The notes beneath the pieces are model-generated. The model made no database searches and was not told the DNA's origin. It worked only from the letters and a program-made list of their open reading frames with translations. Of a DNA stretch of 64,000 bases, positions 1 to 8,110 are shown in pieces. Every line of letters begins with the position of its first letter. The stretch's first letter is position 1. A program made the translations under genes and the position numbers. Origin of the DNA: Aquabacterium sp. (GTDB lineage Bacteria > Pseudomonadota > Gammaproteobacteria > Burkholderiales > Burkholderiaceae_C); the NCBI GenBank assembly GCA_030654395.1, contig JAURXM010000024.1:1-64000 (forward strand). The letters are read 5' to 3'.

Positions 1-171
1 TTCCGTGGCAGGGACGCAATCGGATGGGGTGGGGAGATGACGCATGAGGCACTCGCATGAAGACGACAATGGCACTCACTGTAGGGCGCCATGCTTGGCA
101 GCGCCATCAACTGCGGCGACGTCTTGATAACTTGGGCGACAGCTTCGCCTCAGGAAAACCAGTAGCCCGGC

Positions 172-1230
172 TCAGGCCTCAGCGGACTGGCGGTATTGGG
201 CTGGCGTCATACCAGACCACCTGTTGAAGGCCAGCGTGAAGCCCACCCGGTTGCTGAAGCCTAAGCGGTTGCTGATGTCCTCAATCGACAGGCGCTTGTC
301 GCGCAACCAAGTGTTGGCCAATTGGTGGCGCACGCGATCCAGTACGTCGGAGTAGCTGGTCTGTTCGCTGCGCAATCGCCGTTGCAGTGCGCGCGCGCCC
401 ATGTGCAGGTGATGGGCGACACCATCCTGATCCATCAGCAGCAAGTCGGGGTGGGTGAGCAGCGCCTGTGTAAGCTCGCCTGCCAGACCGGATGGTGTGG
501 GTGCCAGCATGGTTTGCTGCAGGTCCTGGGCGTTCTCTGCAAGCCGTGTTGCGCTGGCCTGATGGACCTCGATCAGCGCACCGCGCAGTTGTACATCCAG
601 CAGACTGCGATCAAACCAGATGGCATCGAGCGCCTGACCGTGTTCAACGGGTGCACCCAGTGCAAGCGCGTAAGCTTGGCTGTGTGCATGCGCCTGATGG
701 CGGAATGTGATGTGCGCTGAGGTAAGGGGTGAGCCCCTCAGCATGTGTGTGAATCGGGCGACCACGGCTGCGTACATTTCGATGAACGGGGCACAGTCAG
801 CGATGTTGGCCTTTGCATGGGTGACCTGCATGGTGAGCCTCGCTTGTGCACCGAACTCGGTCAGGCTCAGGCGCATGCATGGATCGTAGAAGGCGGGCAG
901 CCAGTCGAGCATGGAGGCCGCATCCCGCAGAGTCGGGGCAGTGGCCATGAAGGCCTCCAGATCGGATGTGTACTCGAAGCTGAATGATTGAGCCAGTGCC
1001 AGCGGAAAGTAAAGGTCTGGTCTTCTGATGCGCGCCAGTTCGATGCATCGTTGCATCAGCCAGTCTATTTTATGGCGATCTACCTTGGCCGATTCTGGCT
1101 GGCTCAAGGCACTGGACAGCCCAGCCTCCTTGAGGAGTTCAGACAGATCGACCTCGCATTGCGCAGCGGCACGCACCCACTGTGCGATGGAGCGGAAAGA
1201 CACCAGGTCTTCAGTGGGGCAGGTGGTCAT
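172..1230 (-). CDS. AraC-family transcriptional regulator with ligand-binding N-terminal domain
   Basis: A 352-residue protein with the layout of AraC regulators that carry an arabinose-binding-like N-terminal domain (about residues 20-210). The C-terminal double helix-turn-helix spans about residues 255-350, with the second helix region around LSIEDISNRLGFSNRVGF and the typical ending FNRWSGMTPAQYRQ. It should bind DNA in the cytoplasm in response to a small effector; which one is unknown. It lies 16 bp downstream of a Crp/Fnr-type regulator on the same strand, so the two may be co-transcribed. Their position beside exported hydrolases suggests that they control that island; this is inference. 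The family call is secure, the regulon is not. Confidence 0.88.
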   Translation of the reverse strand: MTTCPTEDLVSFRSIAQWVRAAAQCEVDLSELLKEAGLSSALSQPESAKVDRHKIDWLMQRCIELARIRRPDLYFPLALAQSFSFEYTSDLEAFMATAPTLRDAASMLDWLPAFYDPCMRLSLTEFGAQARLTMQVTHAKANIADCAPFIEMYAAVVARFTHMLRGSPLTSAHITFRHQAHAHSQAYALALGAPVEHGQALDAIWFDRSLLDVQLRGALIEVHQASATRLAENAQDLQQTMLAPTPSGLAGELTQALLTHPDLLLMDQDGVAHHLHMGARALQRRLRSEQTSYSDVLDRVRHQLANTWLRDKRLSIEDISNRLGFSNRVGFTLAFNRWSGMTPAQYRQSAEA

Positions 1231-1246
1231 GCAGTGAGTGACGGCG

Positions 1247-1918
1247 TTAAAGCTGTGGCAGCACGGTCGCGATGGCCGCGCGGTCTAGGATGCGGATGTT
1301 GCCATACTGGATCGAGAGCCATCCAGCAGTCTCCCATTGCCTCAGGTGCTTGCTCACGCATTGGCGGCTCAGCCCCACCACCTGAGACAGCATGTCTTGG
1401 GTGATGTGGATGGTGTTGTGCTCAGCCTTGTCGTGCTCCGCGTGGTTGCGGGACATCGACAACAAGCTCATGGCCAGCCGCTCATGCGGCTCTTTGAGCA
1501 GCGCGTACTGGTACATCTGATGGTGGATACGGCCCACCCGTGCCAGTGCCTTGGTCATCAGTTTGGCGAACCCGGGCACGCCTGCCAGTGCTTCAAAGGC
1601 CCGCTCTGATGACATGGTCCAGCCTGTCGCAGCGGCGTGGGCCACGGCAGTTGACAGGGCGGCCACGCCATCGAAGACCTCGACATCGCCGATGCACCGC
1701 CCAGCTTGGCCGAAGCCCACGATCATTTGGCGCCCGTCTGGCCACGTGACCTCGCAGCGCACCGAGCCAGTGTCAATCATGTACAGCGTGTTGACCGGCT
1801 CGCCTTGGCGGAACACCGTGTCACCTTTGCGCACCGACCACGGCTCAAGCAAGGGGCTTATTTGCGCCAATGATGTGGCAGGCAAGTCAGCAAGGTACAG
1901 CGGGCTGAGTCGGGGCAT
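1247..1918 (-). CDS. Crp/Fnr-family transcriptional regulator (paralogue 1)
   Basis: A 223-residue cyclic-nucleotide-binding-fold regulator. Residues about 10-125 form the effector beta-barrel (GDTVFRQGEP, LYMIDTGSV) and the C-terminus is a winged helix with recognition segment LSQVVGLSRQCVSKHLRQW. No Fnr-type cysteine cluster is visible. I chose the ATG at 1918, not an upstream TTG, because it gives exactly the length of the paralogue at 3175-3846 and aligns the two N-termini. The gene is divergent from the exported nucleoside-hydrolase-like gene at 2001. The 82 bp between them hold a sequence element shared with the paralogue, which suggests autoregulation or cross-regulation. Confidence 0.88.
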   Translation of the reverse strand: MPRLSPLYLADLPATSLAQISPLLEPWSVRKGDTVFRQGEPVNTLYMIDTGSVRCEVTWPDGRQMIVGFGQAGRCIGDVEVFDGVAALSTAVAHAAATGWTMSSERAFEALAGVPGFAKLMTKALARVGRIHHQMYQYALLKEPHERLAMSLLSMSRNHAEHDKAEHNTIHITQDMLSQVVGLSRQCVSKHLRQWETAGWLSIQYGNIRILDRAAIATVLPQL

Positions 1919-1938
1919 GGTCAATTGTCAACGCGTTG
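1916..1938. promoter_or_regulatory. Conserved 23-bp element overlapping the crp/fnr paralogue 1 start
   Basis: This element covers the start codon and 5' leader of the regulator. It matches the segment at 3844-3866, in front of the second Crp/Fnr paralogue, at 20 of 23 positions. Read on the gene strand its core is TTGACAATTGACCATG. The half-sites TTGAC and GACCA around AATT resemble Crp/Fnr operators (TTGAT-N4-ATCAA type). Conservation in the non-coding part suggests an operator. Common descent of the two gene starts could also explain part of it. Confidence 0.5.
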
Positions 1939-2000
1939 GTGGTTGGTCTGTGAGGACCTTGGCACATTCGCAGCATACGTTTTTTAATTGGACTTACTGT

Positions 2001-3137
2001 ATGAATCTCTCTCGTTTGAAGACTGGCCTGTTGGGCGCACTGGGTGCACTGCTGCTGGGTTGGGCGCCGCTGTCGCACGCAACCGACCGTTACGTCATCA
2101 TCGATGACGATGTGGGCTTTCACAATGTAGGTTGCGCAAAGAAAGGCTATTTGAATTTGTTCAAAGTGGCCAACCCCAACTTGAAGCCGCAATGGGGTGC
2201 ATTGGACTTGGCGCGTTTGTGTGATCACGATGGTGGTGTCGAGCTGATCTATACCTTGTACAAAGCGCAGATGGACCCCAGCCTGCATGTGCTGGGCGTC
2301 ACGACCATGCAGGGCACCCAGTACCCAGAGTACACGTATCAATCAGCGGTGGACATCGTCACGCGGCTCAAGGGTCAGTTGAAAGAGCCTGTGCCCGTGT
2401 TCATGGGCGCGCCCAAAGCGGCGGACTCCTTTGGTGAGCGCACACCGGCTGTGGACTTCATCATCAAGACGGTGATGGCCAACCCCGGCAAGGTCGAGAT
2501 CATTGCATCGGGCCCACTGACCAACGTGGCCACCGCCGTGATGCTGGAGCCTCGCTTGCCCCATATGTGGAAGCAGCTGTATGTGGCGGGCATGGGTAAC
2601 TTCTTGAACGAGCTGGTGCCGGGCTACCACTACCTGGGTGACCTGCAAGGTGTGCCTGAGATGAATGCCAACGGTGATGTGCGTGCGGCGCAGTACATGG
2701 TTGAGCACCAACACAACACGACGTGGTTCTCGGGCGAGGCCACCGAGGTGCACCCTTGGGGCATCTGCATGAAGGACTGGCAGACCATCTCGAACGCGGG
2801 CTTCTTGAAGTTCAACTTCCAGAGCTATGCCGCCAAAGAGCTGCTGCCGTGGCAACTGTTGGTGGCCATTGCCGGGCCCTTTACCTCCTGGAAAGATGGC
2901 TGTGGCAACGACTCTGGCGCCACGCAGATTGCGCTGTGGCTGTATCCAGAGCTGCGCGGCAAGAGCGTGGTGTCAGCAGTCGATGTCATCGTCCACCCGA
3001 CGCGCAAGGATGGCTCTTATGCCGAGGCCTTGAGCCAGAACCCGAACAAGCCTAAGGTGCCCATCTATTACTCGGTGCAGGGTGATTGGAGCAAGGTCAA
3101 GGACGAGGTGATGAAGTCGCTGCTGTACTTCAAGTGA
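2001..3137 (+). CDS. Exported inosine-uridine nucleoside hydrolase-like protein
   Basis: A 378-residue protein of the nucleoside hydrolase fold with a signal peptide (residues 1-27, cleavage after SHA). The fold is supported by the N-terminal beta-strand IIDDDVG, the typical ASGPLTNVATAV segment and the late segment GNDSGATQIALWL. Classical hydrolases bind calcium with a DTDxGxDD cluster. Here the cluster reads DDDVGFHNVG, so the metal site is altered and activity on nucleosides is uncertain. I chose the start at 2001 because it begins the signal peptide; an open frame upstream runs into the divergent regulator. Exported members are less common than cytoplasmic ones. It leads the hydrolase island and is divergent from a Crp/Fnr gene. 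Confidence 0.78.
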   Translation: MNLSRLKTGLLGALGALLLGWAPLSHATDRYVIIDDDVGFHNVGCAKKGYLNLFKVANPNLKPQWGALDLARLCDHDGGVELIYTLYKAQMDPSLHVLGVTTMQGTQYPEYTYQSAVDIVTRLKGQLKEPVPVFMGAPKAADSFGERTPAVDFIIKTVMANPGKVEIIASGPLTNVATAVMLEPRLPHMWKQLYVAGMGNFLNELVPGYHYLGDLQGVPEMNANGDVRAAQYMVEHQHNTTWFSGEATEVHPWGICMKDWQTISNAGFLKFNFQSYAAKELLPWQLLVAIAGPFTSWKDGCGNDSGATQIALWLYPELRGKSVVSAVDVIVHPTRKDGSYAEALSQNPNKPKVPIYYSVQGDWSKVKDEVMKSLLYFK

Positions 3138-3149
3138 TACTTCAAATGA

Positions 3150-3181
3150 GCGTTAGGCGCGCTTAAATGCACGCTTAACGC
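3150..3181. other. Inverted repeat between convergent genes
   Basis: Arms GCGTTAGGCG (3150-3159) and CGCTTAACGC (3172-3181) can pair over 10 bp with one G-U pair and a 12-base loop. It lies between the stop of the nucleoside-hydrolase-like gene and the end of the convergent Crp/Fnr gene, whose stop codon falls inside it. There is no T-run, so it is at best a weak bidirectional terminator. Confidence 0.35.
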
Positions 3182-3846
3182 GCAGGCACCAAGGCGGCAA
3201 TGGCCTCATGCTGGATGAGGCGGATGCCGCCATACTGGATCGCCACCCAGCCATTTTGATCCCATTGCCGCAGGTGCTTGCTCACGCACTGGCGGGTGCT
3301 GCCCACCAACTGTGCCAGCATGTCTTGCGTCACCTCAATGAGGTCGCCTGCAGCGTCTGTGGGGGATGCATGGTGGCGCGCCATTGACAGCAGCGTGAGC
3401 GCCAGCCGTGCTTCTGGCGTCATCAACAAACTGTGGCGATAGAGCATGTGGTGGATGCGCGCATTGCGTGCGGTTGTGCGCAACATCAACTGCGCAAAAA
3501 CGGGCGTCTGCGGCAGCACCGCATGGAAGTCGTCTACATCAAGCTGCCAGCCCGTGGCCGATTGGTTCACCACCGCAGCGGCCAGAGCCGGGTTTTTCTC
3601 GATCACTTCTAGCTCACCAAAACTGCGGCCCGCGCCAGAGAAGCCCAACACCACGGTTCGCCCGTCGGGGGTGTTCAGCTCGAAGCGCACGCTGCCGCTG
3701 TCGATCATGTACAGCGCGCGCACCACGCCGCCTTCCGGGTGAACGGTGACGCCTTTGCGTTCACGCCATGGGCGCAGCACCGCGCTCAGGTGCTTGAGCT
3801 CGTTTTCCGGTAAATGGCTAATGAACAGAGCTAGGGAAACCGGCAT
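3175..3846 (-). CDS. Crp/Fnr-family transcriptional regulator (paralogue 2)
   Basis: A 223-residue paralogue of the regulator at 1247-1918, equal in length and alignable throughout. Shared segments include LYMIDSGSV in the effector barrel, a conserved RIHHM turn, and the recognition helix LAQLVGSTRQCVSKHLRQW. No iron-sulphur cysteine motif is seen. An upstream in-frame extension exists, but the ATG at 3846 matches the paralogue and keeps the shared 5' element. The gene is divergent from the exported GH5 enzyme at 3951, repeating the regulator/exported hydrolase arrangement seen at 1.2-3.1 kb. It probably controls that gene, itself, or both. The effector is unknown. Confidence 0.88.
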   Translation of the reverse strand: MPVSLALFISHLPENELKHLSAVLRPWRERKGVTVHPEGGVVRALYMIDSGSVRFELNTPDGRTVVLGFSGAGRSFGELEVIEKNPALAAAVVNQSATGWQLDVDDFHAVLPQTPVFAQLMLRTTARNARIHHMLYRHSLLMTPEARLALTLLSMARHHASPTDAAGDLIEVTQDMLAQLVGSTRQCVSKHLRQWDQNGWVAIQYGGIRLIQHEAIAALVPAR

Positions 3847-3866
3847 GGTCAATTGACAAAACGTTG
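3844..3866. promoter_or_regulatory. Conserved 23-bp element overlapping the crp/fnr paralogue 2 start
   Basis: Second copy of the element at 1916-1938, with three mismatches. Here the core contains the perfect 10-bp palindrome GTCAATTGAC, and on the gene strand reads TTGTCAATTGACCATG. A further TCAATTGA lies at 3932-3939, nearer the divergent GH5 gene. These fit a Crp/Fnr-type operator that could be contacted by either paralogue. The assignment is inferred from conservation and position only. Confidence 0.5.
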
Positions 3867-3950
3867 CTATTGCGAGGGGCAGCCAATCAGCATAGTGCAA
3901 GGGATGGGATCTCCCCACCCCCTCAATTGAACGATTCAACAAGGATTGCC

Positions 3951-5378
3951 ATGACGTACCGCACAGCCCCCTCCCGTTTTAGGAGCACCTTGTGCGCCGC
4001 ACTCTGCGCCCTCGCTTGCGTGGCGCCTGCCCTGCAAGCCGAGGCTGCACCGCTGCGTGTCGAGGCCGGGCGTTTTGTTGACCAGCAAGGCGGTGACGTG
4101 GTGCTGCGCGGCTTCAACCTGTCGCAGTTGCACAAGGTGCCGAACTTCAGGCCCAACAACGATCCACAGTTGTTCGACAAATTGACCCGGCTTGGTGTCA
4201 ATGCGGTGCGCCTGCAGTTCAACTGGGAGGCCTTTGAGCTGCAGCCCGGTGTGTACGACGAAAGCTATCTGACTTACTACGCTGGCGTTGTTGAACGTGC
4301 TGCGGCCAAAGGTGTGTACGTGCTGGTTGACGTCCACCAAGATGCTTTCAGCCGTTGGACATTGGGCGGTTGCGGTGAGGGCTTCCCGCGTTGGGCTATC
4401 CCTGCTGGCATTCCGCAGAGCACGCCTGACAACGGCGCCAAATGCGCGAACTGGGGCCCACAGACTTTGTTCTTCAGCCGCAACGAGATGGAGCGTGCCT
4501 TCAACGCGTTCATGACGCCGGGCAACTTCGCGCGGGGGCGCTACATGGCCTTGCTGGGGCGATTGGCGCAGCGTTTTGCCCACGCGCCCAATGTGATCGG
4601 CTATGACCTGCTGAACGAGCCACTTGGATCGGCTGAGAACCTGGTCAAGCTCTATCAAGACGGTGCGGCGGTGGTGCGTGCGGCACACCCTGATGCCATC
4701 GTTTTTGTGGAGCCTGAAATGTGGACAGGCATCGGCCTGCAAGCCACCAAATTGACGAACCCCGGTATCAGCAACTTGGCCTTTGCACCGCACTACTACG
4801 ATCCCCTGATCTACTTCAAAGCCTGGACAGGCTTGCGCTACGAGTCTGTCGCAGCACGCAACCGCGAGCTGGCCAAGACATGGGGCGCTGCGGTGTTGTT
4901 GGGTGAATTTGGTTCGCCCCCTTGGATGCTGGCGCCCAACTACATGGACATGATCTACAACGACTTGGAGCGGTTCGGCGAGTCAGGCACCCAGTGGACC
5001 TACACGCCCGAGTGGAATCCAACGACCCAAGATGGCTGGAACAACGAGAACCTGTCCGTGATCGATGACAAGGGCCAGCTGCGCAATAACTTTGCAGTGC
5101 GCCCTTACGTCATGCGCACTGCGGGCGCTTATGGCTACTGGCAAAAGTCGGCGGGCGTGGCGTGGTTGGGCATCCCGTCAACGATCACCTACAGCTGGCA
5201 GCACCAGCCTGGCCGCGGCACGACCGATGTGTTCGTGCCCACCAGCGTATTGGGTGGCCGCGCACAGCCCAGCATCAGCGTGTTGCCGTCGTCGGTGTCT
5301 TGCCAATGGCTGGCCGCGCAGCAGGTGGTGCGTTGCACATCTGACAAGTCGGTTGCGGCGCGGTTAACCGTTAAATGA
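3951..5378 (+). CDS. Exported glycoside hydrolase family 5 enzyme, endoglycoceramidase-like
   Basis: A 475-residue protein with a signal peptide (about residues 1-30, LQA) and a TIM-barrel GH5 catalytic domain. The opening GGDVVLRGFNLSQLHK, the strand VLVDVHQDAFSRW, the acid/base motif LLNEP (E223) and the nucleophile motif LLGEFGSP (E319) fit the branch that includes endoglycoceramidases and steryl glucosidases. Those enzymes release glycans from glycolipids. A small beta domain follows from about residue 400. The ATG at 3951 opens the signal peptide. The gene leads a same-strand run of exported hydrolases. The lipid-linked substrate is inferred from subfamily resemblance; other beta-glucosides are possible. 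Confidence 0.82.
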   Translation: MTYRTAPSRFRSTLCAALCALACVAPALQAEAAPLRVEAGRFVDQQGGDVVLRGFNLSQLHKVPNFRPNNDPQLFDKLTRLGVNAVRLQFNWEAFELQPGVYDESYLTYYAGVVERAAAKGVYVLVDVHQDAFSRWTLGGCGEGFPRWAIPAGIPQSTPDNGAKCANWGPQTLFFSRNEMERAFNAFMTPGNFARGRYMALLGRLAQRFAHAPNVIGYDLLNEPLGSAENLVKLYQDGAAVVRAAHPDAIVFVEPEMWTGIGLQATKLTNPGISNLAFAPHYYDPLIYFKAWTGLRYESVAARNRELAKTWGAAVLLGEFGSPPWMLAPNYMDMIYNDLERFGESGTQWTYTPEWNPTTQDGWNNENLSVIDDKGQLRNNFAVRPYVMRTAGAYGYWQKSAGVAWLGIPSTITYSWQHQPGRGTTDVFVPTSVLGGRAQPSISVLPSSVSCQWLAAQQVVRCTSDKSVAARLTVK

Positions 5379-5407
5379 CAAGGGCAAGCACCTAAGGGGA
5401 ATAGCTG

Positions 5408-6769
5408 ATGACGCAAAACACCACATTAAACAATACTACCCATAAGTTGTGCTTTCTGGGCGGGCGTATGCGTAGTTTTTTTCGAAAGCGGTCTTCCGGT
5501 GCGCGGGCCATGTGCTTGGCCGTGTTGGCGGTGTTGGCGCAGACAGTGTCTGCGCAGCCTGCTGACTGGGTGGGCGCATGGGCGACGTCGCAAAGCGATG
5601 CGGTCAATGGCTTTCGGGTCAAAGACCAAACCTTGCGCGAAGTCGTCACGGTGAGCAAGCAAGGGCAGGCGCTGCGTGTCCGTCTGAATAACCATTTTTG
5701 GCAGGGTCCTGTCACGCTGGATGAGGTGCAGATCGGCGTGTCTGAGCAAGGTGGCGGCGTGGTGTCTGGTACATCACATCGCCTGTTGTTCAATGGGCAT
5801 GGTGCTGTGACCTTGGCGCCCGGCGCCAGTGTCATGAGCGATCCGGTGGCCATGCCGGTGCAGGCCATGCAGCGCTTGGCCATCAGCTTGTACACAGCCG
5901 GTGAAATCAAATCATGGAGCCGCCACACCAGTGCCAGCGAATACCTGTTGGTCGCCAGCGGTAATCAAAGTCAGGCACAAGGTGGGCAAGCATTTGCCCG
6001 TGTGAGCGGCGCCTTGGCGTCATCGTGGGTGTTGGTGGACGAGGTTGATGTGCAACCCCTTACACCAACGCCCACGCGTGTCCTGGTGACATTTGGTGAT
6101 TCGATCACCGAGGGGGCTCTCGGTTCAGCCCTGCCGATGGTGGTGCAAACCGTCACGTTTGGCCAAGATCAACGCTACCCCGACTACCTTGCACGCCGCA
6201 TGGTGGCGGCGAACAAACCCGTCGCGGTGGTCAATGCAGGCATCGGTGGCAACCGGCTGTTGAGCGCCGGGGTGCTGCCACCTTTCGGCCCCTCTGGCTT
6301 GAGTCGCCTGCAGCGCGATGTGCTGGGTGTCAGCGGTGTGACCGATGCCTTGATCCTGATCGGTACCAACGATTTGGGTATGGGTTACCCGCCCCGCGCG
6401 GGTGATCTGATTGCGGGCTTGTCCAGCGCGGTTACGCAACTCAAGCGTGCGGGTGTCCGGGTCATCGTAGGCACCATCACGCCGACACTTGGCCCCGCGG
6501 TCAACCCGTTTGCGATGGACTCATTGAGTGGCTTGTTTTTCAGATTCTTGCACGGCCGCGCCTCGGTAGACGTGGCGCGTCAACAGGTCAACAGTTGGAT
6601 ACGCAGCAGCGGCGTGCCCGATGCGGTGGTGGACTTTGATGCCTGCGTTCGTAACCCATCGAAGCCCTCATCACTGCGCACCGAGTTTGACAGCGGTGAC
6701 CACCTGCACCCCAACGCCAAGGGCTATGAAGCCATGGCCGCATGCGTGGATTTGGGTTTGTTCAATTGA
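5408..6769 (+). CDS. Exported SGNH/GDSL-family esterase (tandem copy 1)
   Basis: A 453-residue secreted SGNH hydrolase. The signal peptide ends near residue 49 (VSA). A beta-rich N-terminal domain (about 52-215, beginning DWVGAWATSQSDA) precedes the catalytic domain with block I VTFGDSITEG (Ser232), block III GTNDLG and block V DSGDHLHPNAKGY. Such enzymes usually remove acetyl or other acyl groups from glycans. The start at 5408 has AAGGGGA 7 bp upstream. An alternative ATG at 5468 gives a more conventional signal peptide but a weaker ribosome site. It is 29 bp after the GH5 gene and 32 bp before its paralogue, consistent with one operon. Confidence 0.85.
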   Translation: MTQNTTLNNTTHKLCFLGGRMRSFFRKRSSGARAMCLAVLAVLAQTVSAQPADWVGAWATSQSDAVNGFRVKDQTLREVVTVSKQGQALRVRLNNHFWQGPVTLDEVQIGVSEQGGGVVSGTSHRLLFNGHGAVTLAPGASVMSDPVAMPVQAMQRLAISLYTAGEIKSWSRHTSASEYLLVASGNQSQAQGGQAFARVSGALASSWVLVDEVDVQPLTPTPTRVLVTFGDSITEGALGSALPMVVQTVTFGQDQRYPDYLARRMVAANKPVAVVNAGIGGNRLLSAGVLPPFGPSGLSRLQRDVLGVSGVTDALILIGTNDLGMGYPPRAGDLIAGLSSAVTQLKRAGVRVIVGTITPTLGPAVNPFAMDSLSGLFFRFLHGRASVDVARQQVNSWIRSSGVPDAVVDFDACVRNPSKPSSLRTEFDSGDHLHPNAKGYEAMAACVDLGLFN

Positions 6770-6801
6770 CTGGTTTGTGCATTAACTGAATTGAATCGAA
6801 T

Positions 6802-8100
6802 ATGAAACGGATTTTGAATCGTTTGTGCTTGGGTGTGGCGCTAGCTTGTTCGGCCCTGTCGGCGCTGCCCGCACGCGCCCAGTCTTCTGATTGGGTGGGT
6901 GCATGGACGGCACCACAGAGTGATGCTTTTGCCTCGGTCGCCCTGCGCAACCAAACGATTCGCCAAATCGTCACTGTGCATCAGGCTGGTCACGCGGTGC
7001 GTGTGCGCTTGAGCAACCGCTTCGGCACCGGCACCGTGGTGCTCAATGATGTGCGAGTTGGCCTGTCATCCGGTGGGGCCGATGTGGTCGCGGGCAGTGC
7101 GCACAAGCTGCTGTTTGGGGGCAAGCCTGTTGTCACCTTGGCACCCGGCGCCAGTATCTACAGTGACCCTGTGGCCTTGACGGTGCAAGCCATGCAGCGG
7201 CTCGCCATCAGTGTGTATGCCCGGGGTGACACCAAGGTGATGAGCCGCCACTTCACCGCCAACGAGTATCCGTGGCGCGCCATGGGCAACCAAAGTGGGA
7301 TCGACCTTGGTTGGGGCTTCACCCGCATCAGCAACCCCTTGCAAACCTCGTGGATGCTGGTTGATGCCGTGGATGTGCAACCCACTGTGCCCACCCGTGT
7401 ATTGGTGGCGTTTGGGGATTCGATCACGGACGGCTTCATGTCATCCTTCGGTATTGGCCTGTTGTCTGGCACCGCTCAGATAGGCCAAGACCATCGTTAC
7501 CCTGATTATCTGGCGCGCAGGTTGATCGCAGCGCACAAGCCGGTTTCAGTCGTCAATGCCGGTATCAGTGGCAACCGCTTGCTGAAAGACGCAGAGGGCC
7601 CGCTGCCGATTTATGGCCGAGCAGGCTTGAGCCGTTTGCAGCGCGATGTGCTGGATGTGCCCGGTGTGACCGATGCCGTGGTGATGATTGGTGCCAACGA
7701 TTTGGGCCACGCTTTGCAACCCAATGCAGCTGACGTGATCACTGGCCTCAAGACCGCCGTGGCCAAGCTCAAGCAAGCGGGCGTGCGTGTGACCTTGGGT
7801 ACCATCCCGCCAACCAAAGGCAATGGGTCGGGCGTCAACTACTTGATCAACGCCATCATGAGTGGGGGTACCAATGCAGGGATGCATGGCCGCGCCTCTG
7901 TCATGGCCGAACGCCTCAAGGTCAACGACTGGATACGCACCAGTGGTGTGCCAGACGTTGTGGTCGATTTTGATGCCTGCTTGCGCGACCCGGCTGACCC
8001 GGCACGCTTGCGCCCTGAGTTCGACAGCGGCGACCACCTCCACCCCAGTGCCAAAGGCTACGAAGCCATGGCAGCTTGCGTTAACTTGACCTTGTTCTGA
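6802..8100 (+). CDS. Exported SGNH/GDSL-family esterase (tandem copy 2)
   Basis: A 432-residue paralogue of the preceding gene with the same layout: signal peptide (residues 1-26, ARA), N-terminal domain starting DWVGAWTAPQSDA, catalytic block I VAFGDSITDG (Ser207), block III GANDLG and block V DSGDHLHPSAKGY. Both copies keep the complete Ser/Asp/His set, so both are probably active, perhaps on different acyl positions. The clearest difference is block III, GTNDLG in copy 1 and GANDLG here. The pair probably arose by tandem duplication. The next gene, a fucosidase, starts 10 bp after the stop, which supports co-transcription. Confidence 0.86.
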   Translation: MKRILNRLCLGVALACSALSALPARAQSSDWVGAWTAPQSDAFASVALRNQTIRQIVTVHQAGHAVRVRLSNRFGTGTVVLNDVRVGLSSGGADVVAGSAHKLLFGGKPVVTLAPGASIYSDPVALTVQAMQRLAISVYARGDTKVMSRHFTANEYPWRAMGNQSGIDLGWGFTRISNPLQTSWMLVDAVDVQPTVPTRVLVAFGDSITDGFMSSFGIGLLSGTAQIGQDHRYPDYLARRLIAAHKPVSVVNAGISGNRLLKDAEGPLPIYGRAGLSRLQRDVLDVPGVTDAVVMIGANDLGHALQPNAADVITGLKTAVAKLKQAGVRVTLGTIPPTKGNGSGVNYLINAIMSGGTNAGMHGRASVMAERLKVNDWIRTSGVPDVVVDFDACLRDPADPARLRPEFDSGDHLHPSAKGYEAMAACVNLTLF

Positions 8101-8110
8101 TTGATTTGAT

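Noticed and set aside
1551-2000. 450-bp in-frame upstream extension of the nucleoside-hydrolase-like gene
   Set aside because: It runs antisense through the Crp/Fnr gene; the signal peptide starts at 2001.
2343-2855. 170-codon open frame on the minus strand inside the nucleoside-hydrolase-like gene
   Set aside because: Rich in His/Arg without motifs, fully antisense to a conserved protein; typical high-GC shadow.
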